This document shows positions 5,117 through 9,536 of a stretch of 9,536 nucleotides of DNA, piece after piece. Made by a program: the position numbers and the translations under genes. Origin of the DNA: Synergistaceae bacterium (lineage in GTDB: Bacteria; Synergistota; Synergistia; Synergistales; Synergistaceae); NCBI GenBank assembly GCA_030539135.1, contig JAUNSQ010000051.1:1-9536 (forward strand), written 5' to 3'. The notes under the pieces were generated by a model. The model was not told where the DNA came from. It worked only from the letters and a program-made list of their open reading frames with translations, and searched no databases. Within the stretch, counting starts at the first letter, position 1, and every line of letters begins with the position of its first letter.

Positions 5117-5494
5117 TTGAATAAAATATTGTCAGATACGGAACGCGCCGAGCTGATAAAGGCGGCGAGGGAAGCGCGGAAAAATTCATATTCGCCGTAC
5201 TCGCATTTCCGAGTCGGAGCGGCGATACTGTTCGAGAACGGCGACGTCGTCTCCGGCTGCAACGTCGAGAACGCGAGCTTCGGGCTTTCGCTCTGCGCGG
5301 AACGCAAGCCGATCGCCGCCGCTATCGTCGGCAAAGACGGCGAGCCATGCGCGCCATGCGGCGCATGCCGCCAATTCTTAGCCGAGTTCTCTCCCGAAAT
5401 GGAAATCATTCTCGAAGACGGCAACGGCTTCAAAATTTTCAAACTTCGCGAGCTTCTGCCGGAATATTTCTCGCCGGCGAATATCGCTGGATAA
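5117..5494 (+). CDS. cdd: Cytidine deaminase, internally shortened
   Basis: Homotetrameric-type, zinc-dependent cytidine deaminase (cytidine to uridine plus ammonia, cytosolic pyrimidine salvage). With TTG 5117-5119 as start (GGAGG seven bases upstream), it has 125 residues. FRVGAAI (31-37) and CNVENASFG (48-56) form the nucleoside-binding part. CAE (60-62) supplies one zinc ligand and the catalytic Glu; PCGAC (80-84) gives the other two ligands, Cys81 and Cys84. Only 16 residues separate CAER from PCGAC, against 28 in Bacillus subtilis Cdd as I recall it. The missing 12 or so cover the end of the helix after the first motif and a core beta strand. Residues 64-65 are KP where TA or NA is usual. 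Catalytic residues are intact, but folding or activity may be altered. It heads the operon, with cbiB eight bases downstream. Confidence 0.85.
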   Translation: MNKILSDTERAELIKAAREARKNSYSPYSHFRVGAAILFENGDVVSGCNVENASFGLSLCAERKPIAAAIVGKDGEPCAPCGACRQFLAEFSPEMEIILEDGNGFKIFKLRELLPEYFSPANIAG

Positions 5495-5502
5495 GGGCGG
5501 GC

Positions 5503-6450
5503 ATGATGCAAATTATCCCCGCGCTCGTTCTCGACGCGATCATAGGCGACCCGAAAGGGTTCTTTCACCCAGTCGCCCTCGTCGGGAAGATAATATCCTT
5601 CTGGGAGGGGCTGCTCTATTCCGAGCGCGACGGCAAGGGTCGCGGCGTGTTCTTCTGTGCGCTCGTGCTGCTCACGACAGCCGCCGTCGTATCTCTGCTG
5701 CTCTTTGCGGCGTGGCTGCTCGGCAAATGGGTTTTGGCCGCGGCTGAAATATATCTTCTCTATTCTGCGATAGCCTTTCGCTCGCTGAAAGACGAGTCGA
5801 CGCCGGTCGCTGAGTTCCTCGTGAACGGCAACATGCGCGCGGCGCGGCTGCACCTCTCTTACATAGTGGGGCGCGACACGGCGGACTTGACCGAAAAAGA
5901 GATCGTCCGCGCAACGGTCGAGACGATAGCCGAGGGGTATATCGACGGCATAGCCTCTACGCTCTTCTATATGCTGCTCGGGGCTTTCATCGGGCAGGCG
6001 GCTCTGTTCGCATGGATATACAAGGCTATAAACACAATGGACTCAATGGTCGGATACGATAACGAGAGATATCACGACTTCGGATGGGCGGCCGCTAAGC
6101 TCGACGACGCGGCGAACTTTATCCCTGCGCGTATTGGCGCGGCAATAGCGATCGCCGCTGGATTTTTCTCCGGCTTCGACGCCCACGAGGGGCTTCGCGT
6201 ATTCCTGCGCGACAGGCTGTTGCACAAAAGCCCCAACAGCGCGCACGCGGAGAGCGTATTCGCGGGGCTTCTTGGGATAGCTCTCGGCGGAGGAGCGACT
6301 TACGATGGAGAGTTCGAGCCGCGCCCATGGCTCGGCGACCCAAGAAGGGAACCGGAGGTGTTCGACATCCTTCGCGCTCAGAAGATAATGACAGTCTCGA
6401 CAGCGATATGGTCGCTCGCCATCTTGGCCGCGGAGCTGGCTCTGATATGA
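5503..6450 (+). CDS. cbiB: Adenosylcobinamide-phosphate synthase (CbiB)
   Basis: A 315-residue inner-membrane enzyme that joins aminopropanol (phosphate) to adenosylcobyric acid, giving adenosylcobinamide (phosphate), the last corrin-ring step before the nucleotide loop. Family motifs in order: LDAIIGDPKGFFHPV (10-24), IVGRDTADL (121-129), VETIAEGYIDGI (139-150), YKAINTMDSMVGY (173-185), FGWAAAKLDDAANFIPAR (193-210) and SPNSAHAE (243-250). Most homologues have AEN where this has AEG (143-145). Hydrophobic segments at about 50-90, 150-172, 211-224 and 297-314 fit a multi-pass protein of normal length. Two adjacent ATG codons (5503, 5506) are possible starts, with AAGGGCGGG just before. Start and cdd stop are eight bases apart, so translation is probably coupled. 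Stop overlaps cobD (ATGA). Confidence 0.93.
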   Translation: MMQIIPALVLDAIIGDPKGFFHPVALVGKIISFWEGLLYSERDGKGRGVFFCALVLLTTAAVVSLLLFAAWLLGKWVLAAAEIYLLYSAIAFRSLKDESTPVAEFLVNGNMRAARLHLSYIVGRDTADLTEKEIVRATVETIAEGYIDGIASTLFYMLLGAFIGQAALFAWIYKAINTMDSMVGYDNERYHDFGWAAAKLDDAANFIPARIGAAIAIAAGFFSGFDAHEGLRVFLRDRLLHKSPNSAHAESVFAGLLGIALGGGATYDGEFEPRPWLGDPRREPEVFDILRAQKIMTVSTAIWSLAILAAELALI

Positions 6451-7463
6451 CGACATTCCGGCTTCACGGCGCCAACCCGCAAAAGATATATGAGAGCTTC
6501 GGCATAGCCGCGCCGGAGAAGATACACGATTTCAGCACGAACACGAACGCGCTGTCATGGGACGGAGAGATAACGGTCGATATGCGCCGCACTCTCTCGG
6601 ATTATCCCGACGATGAAGCCACGGAGGTGCGCGGCATTCTGGCGGGGCGAAACGGCTGTTTGGCCGATGAGATTTTGGTAACAAGCGGCTCAAACGAGAC
6701 GATATACCTAATCGCGTCGTATCAGACAGGCGTCTGCAACGCTATATTACAACCCGTCTACGGAGAATATCTGCGCGCGCTCACGGCATACGGCGCGAAC
6801 ACGCGAAATATCATGTCGCTTGATGAACTGCACGCGGAGGATAAAACAGTTTGGCTGTGCAACCCATGCAACCCGACAGGGCTGTTCATCTCAGACGACG
6901 AGATAGAAAACATACTGGCGGGGCATCGGGACAAGACATTCGTAGTCGACGAGGCGTACATAGACTTCATGTATAGCGCCAGAAGTTCTCTCGATTTCAG
7001 GAAACACCCCAACCTTATAATAATGCGGTCTCTGACCAAGATATATCACCTCTGCGGCTCGCGCATCGGCTACGTCCTAGCGCGCCCTGAGACGATAACG
7101 CGGCTCAAGGACCGGCAACCGACGTGGAGCGTCAACTCGCTCGCCCAGAGCGCCGCCGCGGCGTTCCTCAGGGACGTTGATTTCCCGGAGAAGACCCGCG
7201 CTTATTACCGCGAAGAGATGCCGCGCTTCATATCAGAGCTCAAGAGCATCGGACGCAGACTTCTGCCGACGGAGGTCAACTACTTCCTGATGGAAACGGC
7301 CAATGACGAAGAGCTGATGCGATTTTTGCTCGCCCACGGCATAGTAGTTCGGCACACGAGAAACTTTCCGGGGCTTGACGGCAAATACGTCCGCGTCGCG
7401 GCCCGCTCGCGCGGCGAGAATGATATTTTTATCTCCGCAATGAGGAAATACATGACCAGATGA
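6447..7463 (+). CDS. cobD: Threonine-phosphate decarboxylase (CobD-like PLP enzyme)
   Basis: A 338-residue class I/II aminotransferase-fold protein. CobD decarboxylates L-threonine-O-3-phosphate to (R)-1-amino-2-propanol O-2-phosphate, the substrate CbiB attaches. Signs are the N-terminal HGAN (7-10) typical of CobD (usually HGGN), DFSTNTN (28-34), LVTSGSNETIY (77-87), NPCNPTG (139-145), VVDEAYIDF (166-174) and SLTKIYHLCGSRIGY (195-209) with the PLP lysine at 198. The substrate-carboxylate arginine is probably in YVRVAAR (314-320). Histidinol-phosphate aminotransferase is the closest alternative, but cbiB and cobC on either side support CobD. The ATG at 6447 overlaps the cbiB stop (ATGA); GGAG lies 11 bases before. 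Cys at 141 and 203 replace residues more often Asn/Pro in relatives. Confidence 0.88.
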   Translation: MTTFRLHGANPQKIYESFGIAAPEKIHDFSTNTNALSWDGEITVDMRRTLSDYPDDEATEVRGILAGRNGCLADEILVTSGSNETIYLIASYQTGVCNAILQPVYGEYLRALTAYGANTRNIMSLDELHAEDKTVWLCNPCNPTGLFISDDEIENILAGHRDKTFVVDEAYIDFMYSARSSLDFRKHPNLIIMRSLTKIYHLCGSRIGYVLARPETITRLKDRQPTWSVNSLAQSAAAAFLRDVDFPEKTRAYYREEMPRFISELKSIGRRLLPTEVNYFLMETANDEELMRFLLAHGIVVRHTRNFPGLDGKYVRVAARSRGENDIFISAMRKYMTR

Positions 7464-8062
7464 AGATATACATGATACGCCACGCGCTCTCAACGTCGAA
7501 CGGCTCGCACACATGGACGGGGCAGACGGACGTTCCGCTTTCCGAGGCCGGGATAGCGGCGCAAAAGGAACTTTTGAAAAAATACAATTACCCCGAGGGC
7601 GACATCTATTTTTCATCTCCGCTCCTTCGCTGCACGCAGACATTGGATATCATCTACGGACACGGCGCGGATATCCTCATGCCAGAATTTATGGAGTGCT
7701 CGCTCGGGATACTCGAAGGCAGGCCCTATACGAACCTCAACGACGACCCGAACTATCTGGCGTGGATAGGCGAGCCGGACAAACCTATCCCAAACGGCGA
7801 GAGCTTCAACACTTTCAGAGAGCGTGCGGAGCTAGGCTTCATAAAGATGGTCTCCGCCATAGCGGACAGGAACGCAAAGACGGCTGTCGCCGTGATGCAC
7901 GGCAACGTGATGAGGGCGATACTGCACCGCTTCGCCGACGCGTCTGTCCCGCACGACGAGTGGAAGATACCTAACGGCGGCGTCTACCGCCTTGATATCT
8001 CCGACGAGACCCGCGAAGTAACGGCATGGTCTTCCGCGCCGGGGTTCCTCTTTGACCGCTAA
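7460..8062 (+). CDS. cobC: Histidine phosphatase, probable alpha-ribazole phosphatase (CobC)
   Basis: A 200-residue cytoplasmic member of the phosphoglycerate-mutase-like histidine phosphatases. In the cobalamin pathway CobC removes phosphate from alpha-ribazole-5'-phosphate or cobalamin-5'-phosphate. The phosphohistidine is His8 in IRHALSTSN (6-14); the usual RHG is RHA here. GQTDVPLSEAG (21-31), SSPLLRCTQT (52-61, Arg57), MECSLGILEG (78-87, Glu79) and VMHGNVMRAIL (145-155, His147) complete the active site. Length matches CobC (about 200). Sequence alone cannot separate CobC from other phosphatases of this family; the assignment rests on overlap with cobD (ATGA at 7460-7463). It is the last gene of the operon. 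Confidence 0.82.
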   Translation: MKIYMIRHALSTSNGSHTWTGQTDVPLSEAGIAAQKELLKKYNYPEGDIYFSSPLLRCTQTLDIIYGHGADILMPEFMECSLGILEGRPYTNLNDDPNYLAWIGEPDKPIPNGESFNTFRERAELGFIKMVSAIADRNAKTAVAVMHGNVMRAILHRFADASVPHDEWKIPNGGVYRLDISDETREVTAWSSAPGFLFDR

Positions 8063-8093
8063 AGAGTGCGGCATGACATGATACGCGGTCAAA
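8051..8093 (+). repeat. Inverted repeat around the cobC stop codon
   Basis: TTTGACCGC (8051-8059) and GCGGTCAAA (8085-8093) are perfect 9-bp reverse complements enclosing the TAA stop (8060-8062) and a 25-base loop. No U-run follows on the + strand, so it is not a standard terminator. It could block 3' exonucleases at the operon end, or work together with the downstream hairpin. Confidence 0.45.
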
Positions 8094-8117
8094 CGGCCCA
8101 AAACTCACATCTAACAC

Positions 8118-8153
8118 AAAACAGCCCCGGGTGTGCAGTCCCGAGGCCGTTTT
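8118..8153 (-). terminator. Intrinsic terminator between the convergent cob operon and receptor gene
   Basis: The arms 8118-8131 and 8140-8153 form a 14-bp stem with an 8-base loop. As rightward RNA there would be two mismatches (A-C at 8123/8148 and C-A at 8127/8144). As leftward RNA both become G-U wobbles, so the stem is continuous, and it ends in TTTTGTGTT. The structure is therefore best read as the terminator of the receptor gene, with weaker action on cobC transcripts. Confidence 0.75.
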
Positions 8154-8195
8154 ACAGAGAGGAGAAACTTGTGTTTCTGGGTCTTGCTTCTGTAG

Positions 8196-9536
8196 CTAGA
8201 AATCATACTCCCATGAAGCGATGATGCGGCGCTCCGGTATGACGTAACCCGCATTGTTTATGTAATACTCTTTGTCAAATAAGTTAACGCACGCGAGGCG
8301 AAGAGTATGCGCGTCCTGCTTCCACGCTACAGACGCGTTGACCGTAAAGATATCCGCATCGTCATAGACCTTGTTGGTCAGCACTCTGTCGCCATAGTAG
8401 TGCATGGATATCTCGCCAAGCCACGGGCCATCCTTGTAATTGAGGAATCCAGACGCCTTCCAGCGCGGCTGATTTGACCTGGCCCAATCGGCACCGGAGG
8501 ACTTTTCCTCCGCGTCCATCCACGTAAGCCCCTGCGTATAACTCCACTTCTCGGTCATGTTGAATTTGACCTGCGCTTCGACTCCCCACGCGCGATACTC
8601 GTCTACGTTCTTATATCCTCCGATATACGTTATAGGGTCGCTGTAATAGTTGATTTTGTCCTTCATATCCAGATAGAACAATCCAATGCTCCACGGATGC
8701 GTCGCCTTCGCGTCCTTTACGCCGATGTCGTACGTCCAGCCCTTTTCAGGCTTCAAATTCGGATTTGGGATGCTCATGCCCCATGAGTCTTCATAGAATA
8801 TCTGGAAGAAGCTCGGCATCGCGAAATATCTGCCCGCCGTCGCGTACCAGAGCTGTCCGCTTGGGCTCTCCCAGTTCAGAGAGATGCGCGGGATAAATTC
8901 ATTGACGTCGTCGCCGTTATCGACATTCCAATGCTCATAGCGCAGCCCAACGCCAAGGTTCGCCTGAGCCACTGGGATAGTGGCCTCGACGTACGGGGCA
9001 AACCCGTTTCTGGCGAGGTCGTACGGTTTGTTGTTTCCATAAGGGTTATTAGTGTTTTCGTAGTCCGCCTGTTCTCTGCGCCAATCCAGCCCCCACACGA
9101 ACGGTATCGTACCAAGGACCTGTTTGCGGTTGAAGCTCGCGCCCACCGTTTTATCTCCGTAATTCGTCTCACCGGACGAGTCGAATATATCCCTCTTGTT
9201 TTGATGATAATAGACGCGCCCAGTGTTTATGCCGTCGGCGTAGTTCAGCGACAGCCTCGTGTATTTATTCTCCTGCCTGTCGTTCTCGACCAAGCCGGTC
9301 CATGAGTTCGTGTAATCCCATTCCGACTTGAAGTCTCCAAATTCGCCGAGCAGAGACCACGGGCCCTTCTCTACCCTGAAGAGATAATCGTTGCCCCTGT
9401 AATCCGTGGCGTGGTCGTATTTACCTGTCGCAGGGTCTGCGAGCCGCGTCTTTATGTCGCCAGTCTCCTGCGTCCTGGTGTAGCCAACCGTTACCTTGAG
9501 GTTGTCGCTCATGACCGACGTGCCGCGCACTGAGCC
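8196..9536 (-). CDS. TonB-dependent outer-membrane receptor, C-terminal part (cut by window edge)
   Basis: The visible 446 residues are beta-barrel of a TonB-dependent receptor, which takes up large scarce ligands (siderophores, haem, cobalamin) across the outer membrane with TonB-ExbBD energy. The N-terminal signal, TonB box and plug lie beyond the window; the frame is open to 9536, so any internal start is artificial. Alternating aromatic strands run throughout. Family landmarks are YFAMPSFFQIFY followed by NPNLKPEKGWTYDIG (about 258-272), NLFDKEYY near 420 and the C-terminal EYDF, ending in Phe as the Bam machinery expects. Convergence with cob genes makes a corrinoid (BtuB-like) ligand plausible, but nothing in the barrel proves it. 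The hairpin at 8118-8153 is its terminator. Confidence 0.9.
   Translation of the reverse strand, partial: GSVRGTSVMSDNLKVTVGYTRTQETGDIKTRLADPATGKYDHATDYRGNDYLFRVEKGPWSLLGEFGDFKSEWDYTNSWTGLVENDRQENKYTRLSLNYADGINTGRVYYHQNKRDIFDSSGETNYGDKTVGASFNRKQVLGTIPFVWGLDWRREQADYENTNNPYGNNKPYDLARNGFAPYVEATIPVAQANLGVGLRYEHWNVDNGDDVNEFIPRISLNWESPSGQLWYATAGRYFAMPSFFQIFYEDSWGMSIPNPNLKPEKGWTYDIGVKDAKATHPWSIGLFYLDMKDKINYYSDPITYIGGYKNVDEYRAWGVEAQVKFNMTEKWSYTQGLTWMDAEEKSSGADWARSNQPRWKASGFLNYKDGPWLGEISMHYYGDRVLTNKVYDDADIFTVNASVAWKQDAHTLRLACVNLFDKEYYINNAGYVIPERRIIASWEYDF

Noticed and set aside
8171..8221. 16-codon rightward frame after a GAGGAG sequence (GTG start)
   Set aside because: Too short, no promoter on that strand, and it runs into the receptor gene end. 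The Shine-Dalgarno match is likely chance.

Overview
The window looks like chromosome of a Gram-negative anaerobe. An outer-membrane TonB-dependent receptor sits beside a formate-tetrahydrofolate ligase, a cyclodeaminase/cyclohydrolase and late corrinoid-assembly genes, and codon use is GC-rich but with frequent ATA isoleucine codons. Synergistota (Cloacibacillus/Synergistes-like) is my best guess from this gene mix and style; Negativicutes or a deltaproteobacterial lineage are not excluded. No phage, IS element, CRISPR array, rRNA or tRNA gene is visible.

Layout. Positions 1-332 hold no convincing protein gene. They carry a strong-looking leftward sigma70 promoter (110-138) with A-tracts upstream and a hairpin beginning at the predicted transcript start, so an RNA or gene beyond the left edge is probably expressed from here. 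Next come a leftward DUF486 small membrane protein (333-677) and, divergently, a sodium:solute symporter (840-2294). Convergent with the symporter is a leftward one-carbon unit: fhs (3187-4860), an fchA-like cyclodeaminase/cyclohydrolase (2469-3098), and a tightly coupled 50-codon small ORF (2317-2469) whose start overlaps the fchA stop and which has its own strong Shine-Dalgarno sequence. Divergent from fhs, a rightward overlapping operon runs cdd - cbiB - cobD - cobC (5117-8062). A TonB-dependent receptor converges on it from the right and is cut by the window edge (8196-9536). The two converge on a hairpin terminator (8118-8153) whose wobble pairs show it belongs mainly to the receptor transcript.

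How the genes work together. Fhs makes 10-formyl-THF from formate, ATP and THF; the FTCD_C-family protein next to it makes or uses 5,10-methenyl-THF, so the pair feeds or drains the methenyl/methylene-THF pool. CobD makes (R)-1-amino-2-propanol O-2-phosphate, CbiB attaches it to adenosylcobyric acid, and CobC removes the alpha-ribazole phosphate, so the rightward operon covers parts of aminopropanol attachment and nucleotide-loop assembly of cobalamin. The receptor may import a corrinoid, but only its position suggests this.

I did not find a clearly new multi-gene system. The points most worth checking are the coupled small protein after fchA, a cytidine deaminase that appears to lack about 12 residues between its two zinc motifs, the leftward promoter with a 5'-terminal hairpin at the left edge, and several unexplained inverted repeats.
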